From assembly GCF_036850765.1 (NCBI RefSeq), contig NC_089494.1:233324779-233388778 (forward strand): a stretch of DNA of 64,000 nt, written 5' to 3'. The notes under the pieces were generated by a model. The model saw only the letters and a program-made list of their open reading frames with translations, did no database searches and was not told where the DNA came from. Below, in pieces: positions 1-12,590 of this stretch; positions within the stretch are counted from its first letter, which is position 1, and the number at the start of each line of letters is the position of its first letter. This DNA is from Saccopteryx bilineata (taxonomy: Eukaryota; Chordata; Mammalia; Chiroptera; Emballonuridae). The translations under genes were made by a program, and so were the position numbers.

Positions 1-348
1 CTCTCTCTTCCCCTCTTTCCCCTTTTCTCTCTCTGTCCTTTCACGTCACACCACCAGTTTGCTTCCAGAAACAGGGTCCAGTGACCTGGTTAATGCCCAT
101 ATCCTGTATGTGGCTGCTTGTTTTCTTGTGTTATTTAAATAGTTCTGTGTCCCTATATTTTCTATAAGTGGATATTAAGTCAACCATTTAGGTTCAGCTT
201 CCTTTTTGGGAATGGGACAAGATGATTCATCGGCCATGCTGTGTGTTCCGTTATTAATATATTAACCAACAGGTTAATTCTACAAGTGTCAGGACGTCCC
301 AATTTTTCTTTTTAGAATTTATTTATTTATTTTTAATTAATTTTTTAG
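1..348. other. unassigned AT-rich sequence
   Basis: The first ~40 bases are pyrimidine-rich (CTCTCT/CCCTTTT) and could be the tail of a SINE lying mostly outside the window. The remainder is AT-rich with no recognisable gene or repeat. Confidence 0.4.
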
Positions 349-555
349 AATTTTTTTTTTTGATTGATTTTTGGAGAGAGGGGGGAGAGAGAGAAAAAGA
401 GAGGGAGAGTGATAAAGAGGGGGGGAGGAGTGGAAAGCATGTACTGGTCGTAGTTGCTTCCTGTGTGTGCCTTGACCAGGTAAGCCCAGGGATTCAAACT
501 GGCCACCTCAGTGTTCCAGGTTTAAGCTGTATCTTCTGTGCCACTACAGGTCAGG
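349..555 (-). mobile_element. tRNA-derived SINE, short type
   Basis: Read on the minus strand it starts with CCTGACCTGTAGTGGCACAG, has a degenerate B-box region, the phrase TCAAGGCACACACAGGAAG, and runs into a CTCTCT/A-rich tail (T-rich on the plus strand, 349-362). It resembles the copy at 36484-36668. Divergent, so old. Confidence 0.75.
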
Positions 556-2678
556 CAGCTTGTCCCACTTTTAATGATAATTAATCAGTAGCGGTGAGTG
601 GTGTCAGTCTGATTACCATCAAAGCATTTATCTGGTGGTTCTATCATTGATGGCCATTGCCTGATGCAAATATAACATTACGACCTGCAAAACTGTGATT
701 TCTCTAATTTTTTAATTTCTTCCACATTTGGTAGTGGAATTTGATGATGAACTTTTTTCTCAAAAACTAGTTAAAATACAGTTCATAGAGGAAAGTCAGG
801 GAAAATGCATAATTCTTTCTTATTTCTTGCCTCTTTTCTCAGTAGGAGTGAGTTCTCTAGTAACTTCCAAAGATACTCAGTGAGTTCTGGCTATTTCGGT
901 ATTTTGATGCTTCCTTTTTTCCTGTTGCGGTTGTCGTCCTTGTTCCCCTCTTTTGCTGCTGCTGCTTTTCTCAGTGTATCTCCTATAGTTGTTAAATCAT
1001 GGATCTTTTATATATTTGAGCATTTCTGTCAATGGCAGTTTTTATTTTGGATGCTCAAACTGTTCAGTGTTTGACCAGGACAAATTTCCGTGCTCTTTGA
1101 CACAGCCCATTTAGTCTTGGTAGATTCCTTGTTACTATGTAGCCACAACCTTGAACTGCTTGGATTTGTTGTATAGAAATAGCTGGATTTGCCAGCTCCC
1201 TAAATTAACAAATTATGAGATTCTCATTCACATTCTTTTATAGGCTTTATTCGGGCAAAGGGGTGAGAGAGCCCCTCCTTTAGAAGAGCCGTGGTCCTTT
1301 CTACCTCTTCTAGCGGTGTGCTGGGTAGATCTTTCTCCGTTATTAGACTTTGCTGAAAGAGGCAAGAAGCAAGTACACCAATATTCTGAATTCTCTAGCA
1401 TTGATCTCATGCTACAGCATCAGTTGGTATGTGTCCACCTTCTAAGATCATAATCTGAACACATGGTCACCATCACATAATAGTTGTTGCCAGTAGCATT
1501 ATTACGTTGTGAGCAGCCCCCTGACATTAAACTAGTACCATATTTTAGGTTTTGTTCTTGCAGAAAAGAGCCATGTTTTCTAGTCCAAGTTAGATTTCTC
1601 AGCTGCATAAAACCAAGTGCACTCTGGTTAATGTTGAAGGGATTTATTAAAGATATACATATCTTATAGCATCATAGGAACTTTAAATAAATTGACTCTA
1701 GACCGAGCTCATGACACTTCAAACCTCACTGGGGAAGAAGTGCCGCTGAAGTAGCTGCTACTTTGCCACAATCAGGGGACTCAGAGTACAGACTCTGACA
1801 GCCCAGTTACCCCCCACACCCCCTGCAACCGCATGATGCCCTGAACCCAGCCTTCCCTGATACCAAATGAAAAGCTGTTGCAGCAGCTGAGTGGTGGAGC
1901 ACAGGTCCCATCCAGAAGCCCATCTCGATGGAGTCAGGAGATTAGTTTTCAACCATCCGGCCTGTTCATGCTGATAAACTGCAGGCCCATTCCCGGATTC
2001 CTGCACATGCCCAGATTTCTCAAATTCTCATTCAAATTTGAGAAATACATCTGAAAGATGATAATTTTTATTACAATACCTGCAAATATATTAATATGCA
2101 TACACATCTCACTTTTGCAAAGACATCGTTGCATAACTGCCTTTATGTATTAATGTATGTATAATCGAAATGCTATTATAGTACTACTTTTAATCTCATC
2201 ATTTCAGTGCAAGTTATCACTGAGGAAAAAGTACATGTGCAGTAGGATCACAGTCTGCACAATAAAAAATACCCGAGGAGTATATATACTGTGGAAGTAC
2301 AGTATGTAGTTCTAAAAGGTAGAGTCTAGGATATATTCAGTCTGCCGAATTGCCAAATTCTTAGACTATAATTGTAGTAATGCTACAACTATGGGTGCTG
2401 GTGTATATGGGTTCTGGTGAAGGTTAGAAAAAATCAGAGGATTTTGGTAAAACTTATGCTTTTGTCTTTTATTAGTTACTGTTTCCATGAACATCACTTA
2501 AGTACTTTGAAATTCTTTTGCCTTCTCTCACCTGCAGAATGACCTGAGCATAAATGACATGATATTTGCAGGTGTTTTTAGCACCTCGGTTGAATTGTTT
2601 GGTGTATATTGAACCAGTAGTAACAATATATACATTGTTTTGGGTAAAAGTATGATGAAGGAGTTGGTTAAGGAGCTT
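556..2678. other. unassigned single-copy sequence
   Basis: About 2.1 kb of AT-rich sequence. I see no long conserved frame, no splice-flanked exon and no repeat I can name. Short frames on both strands have no recognisable motifs. Confidence 0.4.
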
Positions 2679-3056
2679 TCTCACTTTTTTTAAAATTTAT
2701 TTTTTTATTAAGTGAGAGGCAGGGAGGCAAACAGACAGACTCCCACATGCGCTCTGACTGGGCTCCACCAGGCAAGCCCCTTACAGGGTGATGCTCTGCC
2801 CATCTGGGGCCACAGCTCCATTGCTCAGGTAACCAAACTATTTTAGTGCCTGAGGTGAGGCCATGGAGCCATCCTTAGCGCCCAGGGACAACTTGCTCAA
2901 AGCATTCAAGCCATGGCTGTAGAAGGGGGAGAGGAAGAAGTGGGGAGGTGGAGTGGTAGGAAAGCAGATGGTTGCTTCTCCTGTGTGTTCTGACTGGGAA
3001 TCGAGTTTGGGACTTCCACACGCTGGACTGATGCACTACCAGTGAGCCAACTGGCC
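2679..3056 (-). mobile_element. Rhin-1-type SINE, old copy
   Basis: Minus-strand SINE with the tRNA-like head at the right (around 3000-3056), the GGAGAAGC..CCTCC middle and the GACAGACTCCCACATGCGC end (as read on plus). It is flanked by a 9 bp target-site duplication AAGGAGCTT at 2670-2678 and 3057-3065. Many substitutions relative to the young copies, hence old. Confidence 0.85.
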
Positions 3057-3607
3057 AAGGAGCTTATTTTCTTATACTAGGTAAAACGTGGGTCGAGGTT
3101 CTGTCCCAGCTATTTGCCAGACGAATAACTTTTTCTTGGCATTGCAATGTAGATATAAGTTTATAAAGCTTGAGATATAGGGCAGATATTGGAAAATTAT
3201 AGGCAACAGTAATAATACCTCTACATTGTAATAAATATTTTCATAAAAATGCATGAAAGATAGTTACTGGTGACTTTAACTCCCCAGAGGAATGCACTGT
3301 TAAGCCTGACGCAGATATTTTGGCCAATCAAGTTGGGCTACTCTCTTTTCTGTGGAGTCTGTGGAGTGGAGTCTTGTACTGCGTCTGGCACGTACTAGGT
3401 AGGTTTTTAAAATGAAATTGAACCCCGTGCTTCTTCAGTTAGAAACAGTGATGTTTCTAAATTTTATTTACCCTTCGTGCCTTACTCAGTGACACCTCAC
3501 ATTGTGTCCGACACAAAACTATCATTTAGCAAATATTTGCTGATTTTAATGAGGGAAGCTGTGTGATGGGTGATTAGAGACATATCATGACTGGGTTTAA
3601 GGAGGAA

Positions 3608-3810
3608 GGCTCTGGAGTAAACCAGGGCCTTCATATCTTAACCCTTTTAGTTCATAACTGTGTGACTGAGTAAATCATTTATTGTCTCCAAACCTTGGCT
3701 TCCTCTTTTGTAAGATTATTGGAATGATAGTACATATTTCAGAAGGTGCTCTGAGGATTAAGTCATAGGATGCACGTACAACACTTGGCAGAGCAACTTA
3801 TTCAAAGTCA
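3608..3810 (+). mobile_element. MIR SINE
   Basis: Diverged match to the ancient mammalian MIR: a CTCTGGAGTAAACCAGGGC start, TGTGTGACTGAGTAAATCA in the core, CTTCCTCTTTTGTAA, then CTCTGAGGATTAAGTCA and an ACACTTGGCAGAGC end. Confidence 0.65.
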
Positions 3811-3929
3811 AGATTTTCTAAAGTTAACTATTTTCCTTGTTTGAAAGACAGTGGCAATACAGAGGAGCTGTTTACTGCCTGAATTAAACGGAGAGTTCAG
3901 GGAAGGTGCTAGGGAAAAGGTGACATTGC

Positions 3930-5300
3930 AGATTATTGACAGAATGGTGGGCATCCCACATGAGTGCTCGGGAGCTGTGCCAGGCATGGCCTGGTAGAGA
4001 CTAGTTTGATTTGGCTGGATATAAGACAGTGTGTTGGGGGAAAATCTGGAAATGTAGGCAGAGGAAAGCTGATGCAGTGCATTTTATATCAGCAAAGGAT
4101 TTTAAAGAGAAAGAGACATGATCAGATGTGCTTATTCAGAAGCAGTTATGACAGCAGTGTGACACGGGGAGTTAGGGAAACGGAAGCTACTTGCTTTAGT
4201 TGGTCGTTATTGGGAAGGTCCAAGACAGAGATGAGCCAGTGTGCCCTAGTAAAGTTAGGGACAAAGAGATAAATTCTAGTGCTGTGGGGGTGCTATAATC
4301 GATTAAACTTTTGGAGAAATGAGTTAAACAAGTCTGGCAGCTATAGTTCATTTATTGCCTTTACCAGGAGGGCCCCTAGGGAGAAAGAAAAGGGAGGGAG
4401 TTTGGATTAATCTCCTTGTCAACTGGCTAAGCAAATAGACGAATGGTATTTCTAGGAAGAGGAGACCCTATCTAGCTAGTGAAATCTTTTACCAGACGAC
4501 CCAGGCTAGAGGATGACTTATAGTACATAAGTACAGAATCTATAGGGCTTGGCTCCCTAGAGATACTATGTGAGTTATTTATGTCTCTGGGTATATAAAA
4601 TGTAGAAGTTTTATAACTTACATGTTTTTGCCCATGTGACGAACCTCATAAAACCTCCCTTGAATTGTTCCTCAATCATTCTAGGCCAGAGAATGAATAT
4701 ACTATGTGGACAAGAAGGAACTGGAGAGCCATGCGGAATGTCCCAGGCCACTCTTTGTTTCATCCGTGCTTCTGTTCTTTAAATTATTAACGAAACTTGA
4801 TACTGTGATCTCTTTTTTATTGGAGTATGCTTTGATAATCTATGATAGTTTTGTAGCTCAAACTTTGTGACCTATTGGATAAAAGGAAGAAGGAGAAAAA
4901 GTTACAGAGGATGACTCCATAGATGATGACAGCCATATCTGAGACAGGACATGCTGGAGGGGTCAGGTCCTGCCCTGTCTGTAAGGAGAAGATGAAAAGG
5001 TCAGTGTCCAGGCTGTTACATTTGAGATAGTTGTGTAACTTCCAAGTAGAGATGTCTCAAATGTAGGTACTGGAGAATCAAATGAATAATCAATAAGTTA
5101 GGAGAGGTAGAGGACTGTGTTGAGGGTGTTCAATGAGTAGATAGATAAAGGGGAGCCTGGGAATCACCCTGAGAAAGGCCAGTTGGACACTAGAAATATC
5201 AGAAGAGAGAAATGGTTGGGCATTTTTATGGAGTAAACAAGTTTTATGCAGAAAGAAGTGAATTTTGAGTGCATCAGTGTAAAGCCGCAGAGGGTTGCCC
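3930..5300. repeat. probable old mammalian interspersed repeat, family not assigned
   Basis: Segments near 3955-4270 (phrases like AGAGACATGATCAGATGTGC and GACAGCAGTGTGACAC) and 4920-5200 (GTAGAGATGTCTCAAATGTAG) resemble a widespread, old mammalian repeat I remember but cannot name with certainty. A related stretch lies near 34450-34700. No gene is seen. Confidence 0.35.
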
Positions 5301-5612
5301 ATAGATTAAGACAGGAAGTATCAATTAGATTGACCAATTAGGAGCTTATTAGTGATTTTAGAGATGATTAAAGAAAATGATAAGTTTATAGTGGTAATAA
5401 ATTGCATGACTAGAAGTTTTTCTCTGGTATGGATGCAGAAGTAGAGGAGGGAGATATGGGATTCATCCAGGCTGGTGAATTCCTAGTGTGGGTGATATGA
5501 ACAGAGCAGAGCTAGTTAAGGATGCTGATACAAGAGTAGTTCATGCAACCAGTTGCTTGTTCTAGGCTGGGTAAGAAATGAATACGCTATGCAGGTCAAA
5601 AGAACTTGTAGT

Positions 5613-5971
5613 GGTATTTGGCCTAGCGTGCGGAGGACCCGGGTTCGACTCCCGGCCAGGGCACACAGGAGAAGCGCCCATTTGCTTCTCCACCCCTCCG
5701 CCGCGCTTTCCTCTCTGTCTCTCTCTTCCCCACCCGCAGCTAAGGCTCCATTGGAGCAAAGATGGCCCGGGCGCTGGGGATGGCTCTGTGGCCTCTGCCT
5801 CAGGCACTAGAGTGGCTCTGGTCGCAACATGGTGACGCCCAGGATGGGCAGAGCATCGCCCCCTGGTGGGCAGAGCGTCGCCCCATGGTGGGCGTGCCGG
5901 GTGGATCCCGGTCGGGCGCATGCGGGAGTCTGTCTGACTGTCTCTCCCTGTTTCCAGCTTCAGAAAAATGG

Positions 5972-5994
<23 letters not shown>
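5613..5994 (+). mobile_element. Rhin-1 SINE, young, lacking the A box
   Basis: tRNA-derived SINE with an intact B box (GGTTCGACTCC, about 5642) but truncated so that the tRNA 5' part with the A box is missing. The body contains CATTGGAGCAAAGATGGCC and ends TCCAGCTTCAGAAAAATG followed by ~28 A. A perfect 15 bp target-site duplication AAAAGAACTTGTAGT flanks it at 5598-5612 and 5995-6009, typical of L1-driven insertion. Confidence 0.93.
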
Positions 5995-6003
<9 letters not shown>

Positions 6004-6009
6004 TGTAGT

Positions 6010-7159
6010 TATCACCTGCATGTTGGTTACAATTGAATATTTGCTCCTAGCTAAATTAGAATCTCTAGGGGGTGGTACTTGAACCTATTCTTCTTAAAGC
6101 AGTTTTCCAAATTAATATTCAAGTACATGTTCAGTTATAACAAGTGATTCTGAGAAAAATTATGGTCTTGTTAGAATATTAAGTGAAAAACCAGAACAGA
6201 GACTCTGTAGGCATAGCATGCTGTTATTTATATTTAAAAATATGCAAGTCAATGTTTATACATTCAAAAGGCTGGAAGGGAATGCACTTAATTATATCTA
6301 TATTAGAAGATTTTAAATAACCATTTCTTTTCTTTTTCTTTTTTTTTTTTTTTTTTTTTTACAATGTCTGATTCTCTACTCAAGCCTTGTACAAAAGCAT
6401 GTACTAGTGTCTGATCAGGACAAAGAGGAGATTTTTGTATTTATTTATTCATAAGGGACACTTTTAGGGTTCTTAATTTTATAAGAAAACAACATGCTTA
6501 TCTTTTTGGCTCTTCCTTTTGTTTCCTTTGTGGGTTTGTCATTCTTACCTAGCACTTAAATATTAGACTTGTTTGATTTATCTGTCTCACATCTCGCCAG
6601 TCCCATGCTACTTGGAGATCTCATCACCATGACACACCGATCACTTTCTATATGTGCTAACGGATCCCAAATTTACGTCCACAGTGTAGACTTCTACTTT
6701 GAGTGACGTATTCACCTGCAATTTGAAATTTCTGTGTGAATATGTGCACATGTCTGATTTATTATGTCCAAGTTAACAGGTGCAAAATTCTTAATCTTCT
6801 TCCTTCTTATTTTCCACTCTTACCAACATCTTTTTCTATTTTCAGTGTTGTCTCTTTTAGTAAACAGGCATTTTATGCATTCTGATACACAAGCCAGAAA
6901 CCTAGTAATCTTTCTTGACGCATTCTTCTACGTTTTTTTTTTTCTTTTAAAGCTGAAAGGGAGTGCAGGCTTTCATCCATTTAAAGATATTTAACCTGAG
7001 TGAATTCTCTGACATATGATTAAGTTTTCTGTGCATCATCTCTGAGCGTTTTTTAGGAGAGAAAGAACATCGATGGTATTCATGAGATTCTCAAAGGGGT
7101 CTATAATCCACATATATGTATGTGTATATACATAAATAGATAATAATAATCAGGGTTTT
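6010..7159. other. unassigned sequence with a poly-T run
   Basis: Mostly unique AT-rich sequence. A pyrimidine/T run at 6328-6360 may be the antisense A-tail of a retrotransposon whose body I cannot recognise. A (TA)/(CA)-like stretch lies at about 7108-7150. Confidence 0.35.
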
Positions 7160-7300
7160 GCTTAACTTCCTCATGTATGAGAGAAGAAACTGAAGCCCAG
7201 AGTGGTTGGCCACGATCATCATCCTGGCTGGAGCCATCACAGGAACTGCAGTCGAGGCTCCTGGACTCCAGGCTACCACTCTTTTCCCCTGAAGGCACTT
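7160..7300 (-). mobile_element. MIR SINE fragment
   Basis: Minus-strand MIR-like features: TCATGTATGAGAGAAGAAAC followed by TGAAGCCCAGAG (compare the fraction of MIR reading GAGGAAACTGAGGCCCAGAG), then GACTCCAGGCTACCACTC. Confidence 0.5.
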
Positions 7301-7489
7301 AGTGGTCAAAATCAAATGATGTTCAGTGAGACTGTCACCTGTTATCACAAATGAAACTGCACTGATAGCAATGTAAGCCTGAAGGGTCTTGTTCTTCACT
7401 GTATGGAGCGTGAGAAAATTCTCTGTTTATAATGTATTTCAAATTAAAACAGGTTTTCCTTATATACAAAATAAAAAAAATTTTGATTT

Positions 7490-9720
7490 TTTTTATCAAG
7501 TTTTATGTTCATATTTTTAAAAATTACCTTAGAATGAGCTTCTTTTTAACTTGTTTGGACAAATCAATTTCCATTATGTGTTATGTGCAGTGATCTGTTT
7601 CTGGTTTATGATTCCATTATCACCCAACCCGATTTCCTAGGCCTATTTTACTCTTTAAAGTAACATCTGGGCCTCCCCTACTATCACAGAATGTCAAAAG
7701 TGACAAAACTTTGTACAAGATGTTTCTTTTGTTAACTTTATAGTTTTACTTTTTATATTAAGGTCTTTTAACCCTTAGGAGTAATACTCTTTTGAATGTG
7801 GTATTCAGAGGTAGAAATATAGTTTTATTTATTTTTCTATCTACTACATAGACATTTATCCTTTATTAATGCAAAGATATTTATCCTTTCCCCTTATTTA
7901 TGCTGTCACATTACTTACCACCTTGATTTGTGGTATGACCTTTTTTATATCATTTTTTATACTTTGGGAAGTCTCTCTATTATGTTTTATTTGTTTAGCT
8001 TTTCATACCCTAATATAATTATTAGCATGATGTTATAGCTATTATCCCTTAATTTGATTCCTCTTTTGTAGGTTTTATTTTTATGTTATGAAGGATATTT
8101 TATTTCTCCTTATATTCTGTAGCTGGTTATTTGGTTATTTCCAGTGTAAAGAAATGTTCATGATTTTTATAAATTGATCTTATATTTGATTAAACTCTTG
8201 TTAGTTTTAACTGTCTAATTCTCTCAATTTTTTTTTATTTTAAACCATCATACTATCTAAAGTATGCTTTTATTCCTTTCCTTCCAATCTTTGAACTTTT
8301 ATATCTTTGTATTTTTTTTTAATTGCGCTTGTCAGGATTTTTAGTACTATTCAAAGCATATATGATATTACAGTTTCTTGGACTTCTTGCAATTCTGTAA
8401 GTCTTCTGAAATTTAACATACAGTTTTGTATGAACGCCTATCTTAATTGTAAGATGAATATGTCTAATGTTTTTCTTTAAATGTACTGTTTAAACATAAT
8501 GTTTGCTTTGTATTTGGTTCATAACTATCACTAAGTTTAGGCTGTTTCCTTCTAGTCATAGTTTTATTTGAGTGGACTACTTTTTGAATCATAAACAGGT
8601 TCTAAATTTTATTCAATTTATTCTTTTATCTCTTGAAATAATTTTATGTTTCTTTTTGTTATCTATTAATATGGTGAATTATATTAATTACTTTTTACGG
8701 GCTAAAATATTCTCACAATTCTGGGATAAATCCGATTTGATCATATTGAATTTTATTTGAGTATACCTTTTCATTTGCCTAATTTGGAATTTGCACGTGC
8801 ATTTATAATTGAATAGTCCTATAATTTTCTTTCTGTACTGTCTTTATCTAATTTTGGATTTAAGATTACACTAGCCTGATAAAATGGCCACCTTTCTCTC
8901 TTTCTGTCTTTTCGTGAAAGTTAAGCATCGTCTGTTCCTTGGTAGTTTGCTGGAAAGCTCCTAAAAGTCAGCCAGGGCAAGGGACTTTGTGCAGGAAGAG
9001 ATTTCACCTTTTTAATTTCTTTAACACTTATTAATCTATTCAAATTTTCTATTTCCCTTTATACTAACGTGACATTTTCTATTTCTTCTGAAATAGAAAC
9101 TTGGTAGCCTGTAGGTGCTCCTAATAATTTTTAATTATCATGTCAAAACTTTTGGTGCTGTTTCTTTCCCACTTCTGTCGTTAGTTTGTACCCTGTCGCC
9201 CTGCTTTCTCTCTTCCCACCCCTTCTCTCTCTGCCTCTCTTCTTTCCTTCTCCCTCCTTTTCTCTCTCATAACTAATTACTAGAGTCTATCCATTGATCT
9301 CCTTAAAACTTTAATTTTTTTTGGTTTTCCCTAAGTTTTGGGAGTGTGTTTGTTCTATATATATTGATTTTCGTTAACGTCTTTCTTATTTCCTTTCTCC
9401 TTTTACCTGTGGGCTTGGTTTGCTGGGGGGTTTTTCCCCCCCTTCCTGCTTTCCAGGTTCAATTGACTCATTTCTTTCCAGTGCTTCTTCTTTCTTGATG
9501 ATTATCTTTAAAATTCATTTCCATTTAAACAGCACTTTATCAGTGTCCCATACATTTTGAGATGTATTATTCACTTAAATTATTTCATAACTTCTCTTTT
9601 CTTTTTTAGTATATGTTATTAGTAGTATTTTACTTGGTTTCTAGACACATTTTTTATTCTTTTTTTTTTTTTGGTTGATGATTTTTCTGGCTTTAGGTCA
9701 GATCTTTTTGATAGAGATAT
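7490..9720 (-). mobile_element. decayed L1 (antisense ORF2 remnant)
   Basis: A long T-rich tract whose order of phrases matches antisense L1 ORF2: CACAATTCTGGGATAAATCC (8714), CACTAGCCTGATAAAATGG (8869), a TGGAAAGCTCCTAAAAGTCAG stretch, TCAAATTTTCTATTT (9040), TCTATCCATTGATCT (9285), CAGTGTCCCATACATTTTGA (9541). Many stops and indels; a pseudogenic mammalian-wide L1, far older than the two L1s described below. Confidence 0.7.
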
Positions 9721-10029
9721 GCTGTTAGTGCCGGTTCCTGTTTGGGCAGTGGTGTGGGGCAGGCAGTGATTCTTCCAAAGCAATGTTCAGTAGAAGCAAG
9801 AGCAGGGTTCCTCCCCACAGGACCCTCTGATACCCTTCCTAGCTGTGCTCTTGGTGCTCTAATCTCACCTCAGTTTTTTCTCACTGAGTTTTATTCACTG
9901 TGTTTCTCACTGTTCTTTACATGCATGGCTCCTTCTGTCTTTTGTCTTAAGGATGAATTTGGGTGGAAGAAGCAGCAGCTCAGTATAATTTGCCATCTTA
10001 TCAGTAAACAGTAGAAGCTACTAGTGTTT

Positions 10030-10129
10030 TCTATTTATTGATCCATCCACATTCAAGAACTGTTGGTTAAGCAATGACAATGTCCAGAATAGTTCTAGAT
10101 GCTGAGGGTTAAGTGGTAAAGAAGACACA
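10030..10129. mobile_element. possible MIR/L2 fragment
   Basis: Short stretch resembling the L2/MIR end: TTATTGATCCATCCACATTC, CAGAATAGTTCTAGATGCTG and AGTGGTAAAGAAGACAC. Weak, short match. Confidence 0.35.
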
Positions 10130-10148
10130 CTAAATATTTTCTCTGTTA

Positions 10149-10488
10149 TGCCTGACCAGGCGGTGGTGCAGTGGATAGAGCATCAGACTGGGATGCAGAG
10201 GACCCAGGTTTGAGACCCCCGAGGTCGCCAGCTTGAGCGCGGGCTCATCTGGTTTGAGCAAAGCTCACCAGCTTGGCCCCAAGGTCACTGGGCAGAGCAA
10301 GGGGTTACTTGGTCTGCTGAAGGCCCACAGTCAAGGCACGTATGAGAAAGCAATCAGTGAACAACTAAAGTGTTGCAACGAAAAACTGATGATTGATGCT
10401 TCTCATCTCTCTCCGTTCCTGTCTCTGTCCCTGTAAAATAAAGCTCTCTCTGTCTCTGTAAAATAAATAAATAAATAAATAAATAAAT
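10149..10488 (+). mobile_element. tRNA-derived SINE, long bat type
   Basis: Head GCCTGACCAGGCGGTGGTGC, B box GGTTTGAGACC, then the repeated GCTCATCTGGTTTGAGC / AAAGCTCACCAGCTTGG section, ACTGATGATTGATGCTTCTC, a CTCTCTGTCTCTG tract and an (AAAT)n tail. Target-site duplication CTAAATAYTTTCYCTGTTA, 19 bp with two mismatches, at 10130-10148 and 10489-10507. Confidence 0.9.
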
Positions 10489-10507
10489 CTAAATACTTTC
10501 CCTGTTA

Positions 10508-10844
10508 GAACTGGTTAAATATAAATAATTAAATAAAATGCACTTGTTTTCAAACCACGGTGAAATATCTCCTTATGTTTACAAAAACGAAACTGACTGA
10601 GTTGTCAGACTTCATTTATCGCAGGCGTCGGTACGCGGTGCTCAGTGTGAAGGAAGCGAGAGGCTGGCCGAGGGCGGCTCGGCTTCGATGCCGGTTGTCC
10701 TTTGGGACGCAGGCTGACCAAAACGAGCTAATCACATTTAATGTGGAAATTATCTATGGCAAATGGGAACTTTTCTTCTTTTCAAAACAATTTTCCAAAA
10801 TCAGAATGTTCAGGCTGCCCAAGTGTATTATTTTGCTAGGACAA
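10508..10844. other. unassigned sequence
   Basis: Unique-looking sequence with a short CpG-containing patch near 10620-10700. No gene or named repeat recognised. Confidence 0.35.
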
Positions 10845-11212
10845 TCATAAGGAAGTGCCACAGCCCAGCCCGGGTGATTTAAGCAATAGAACATTATTGT
10901 CAGTTCTGATGGCTAGAAGTCTGAGATCAAGATGTTGGCAGGGTTGTTCTTCTAACGGCTCTCTTGTCGTAGAGATGGGTGTCTTCTGGTGTCTTTACGT
11001 GGTCTCCCTCCGGTATGTTTGTGTCCCAGTCTCTTCTTTTAAGGGATCCCTTTTGTGTTAGTTAAGGCCCACCTTAATGAGTTCATCAAACTGTGATTAT
11101 CTCTTTAAAGACCCTTTCTCCACATATAGTCACATTATGGGGTATTGGGGATTAATACTTCATCATATAAATTTGGGGTTGGAGTTCAGTTCAATTTTCA
11201 GTTTATAACAAT
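10845..11212 (-). mobile_element. MLT1-type MaLR LTR
   Basis: Antisense MLT1: CAGTTCTGATGGCTAGAAG, TCTGAGATCAAGATGTTGGC, TTATCTCTTTAAAGACCC, ATAGTCACATTATGGGG and a final TTGGGGTTGGAGTTCAGTTC. Long terminal repeat of an ancient ERV-L-related (MaLR) element; non-coding here. Confidence 0.75.
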
Positions 11213-11234
11213 GAGATTTATGTAACAGTAAAAT

Positions 11235-11480
11235 GTTTCTTTTTTTTTCAATTAAAGTTTATACTCAATATTATTTTGAATTAGTTTTAAGAGTATAATA
11301 TAGTGTTCAGTCATACACTGGACAAAGTATTCCCTCTGATATTTTGAGTACCCACCTGACACCATACACCGTTATTATAATATTATTGACTATATTTCTT
11401 ATGCTGTACTTTGTATCCCCATCAGTATTTTGAAACTACCTGTCTGTATTTCTCAATCCCTTCTTAATATTATAATAGTA
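11235..11480 (-). mobile_element. ancient L1 3' end
   Basis: Antisense L1 3'-UTR features: AATTAGTTTTAAGAGTATAA, GACACCATACACCGTTATTA, TATTATTGACTATATTTC, TTATGCTGTACTTTGTATCC. Highly diverged and 5'-truncated. Confidence 0.65.
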
Positions 11481-12581
11481 AGTTTTACTGGGAGATACTC
11501 TCTATGATCAAATTAGTATAACTACATATTATTTACATATGTTAACTTTAGATTTGGCTTTTTGGGGAGTATTTTAAGTGATGTGACTAGGTGTTCAGCT
11601 TTTCAGGGATAAAGTCTGGAGCAGTTTCTAAATGTCTTTTTGGTGGACAAACCGGATGTGTAGAGAGAGAAGCTTTACAAAGTGATATCAAACAAGATTG
11701 TTTTCAATTGATATTTCTCAAACAGAATTTAGGGGTCTTTACCATTTGTAAATGTTCTATTCTGAATTTCCAATTCTTCTGTACTACTTTTTGGCTGTAA
11801 GTGTAGAAGCGAAGTGGACACAGAAGAGAGAGAGAGAGAGTGGCTGTTTACCTTGTGTGTATGTGTGGGAATCTATCCAGTTACGTGGAGAGGCTTGTTC
11901 ATGTAGTAGAGAGAGCCTTGAGAATGCTGGGCTGGGACTGAGAACAGGCGAGACTCTGGGAGCTGCTACTGTGGATAAAGGCAACCACTATATGTAAGTG
12001 GCCACACTGGTGAATGACCAAAGGAGAGTCAGGGAAGGTGGTGGGAGGCCAGCCCTGGGGCCACGCACCTGAGAAATGTGCACACATTCTCTCTGGATAT
12101 GTTTTACTATTAAGTCAGACAGCATCGATTATTTAGATGTTTCATTAAACCTCTGTGGAAGGAATTAAAACTTTTTTTCAGGATAAAACTAAAGAATATA
12201 TGGAAGGTATATGTGCCTGTGGATTACAGCACTCTTTTATGTTTTAAGCAGTTCACCTTCTGTTCATAGCTTAAAAGGATTTGAAAAGCTTAAATGCCTT
12301 CATCATTGTTGATTCAGGTAAACAATTACCTCATAGTACATTTATTACTTATTTTTCCCCCCAGGTAACTTTTTAGTCTCTATTTGTCTTTAGAATCCTG
12401 GGTTTGCCTTTAGAGGGAGATAAAGTTTATTATCTCTTGGGGACCTTCTCTGGACCAAGAACTTCTTTTCAAGCTTAAATTAACAACAGAGGAATTGGGT
12501 TACATTTTATTAAACAGACAGACTTGTAGATCTCTGGACTCATAGCTGTGTCAGTTAATGAACTCCACAGAAGCTCTTACT
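11481..12581. other. unassigned sequence
   Basis: About 1.1 kb of unique-looking sequence with a short (GA)n at about 11825-11841. No convincing gene or repeat. Confidence 0.35.
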
Positions 12582-12590
12582 TCATTGGTG

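Noticed and set aside
5562..5921. Overlapping 85-119 codon frames on both strands around the Rhin-1 copy (similar sets at 29576-29957, 37748-38189, 42196-42693, 60577-61117)
   Set aside because: The same frames recur at every Rhin-1 insertion because the SINE is GC-rich with few stops; they are repeat-derived, not genes.
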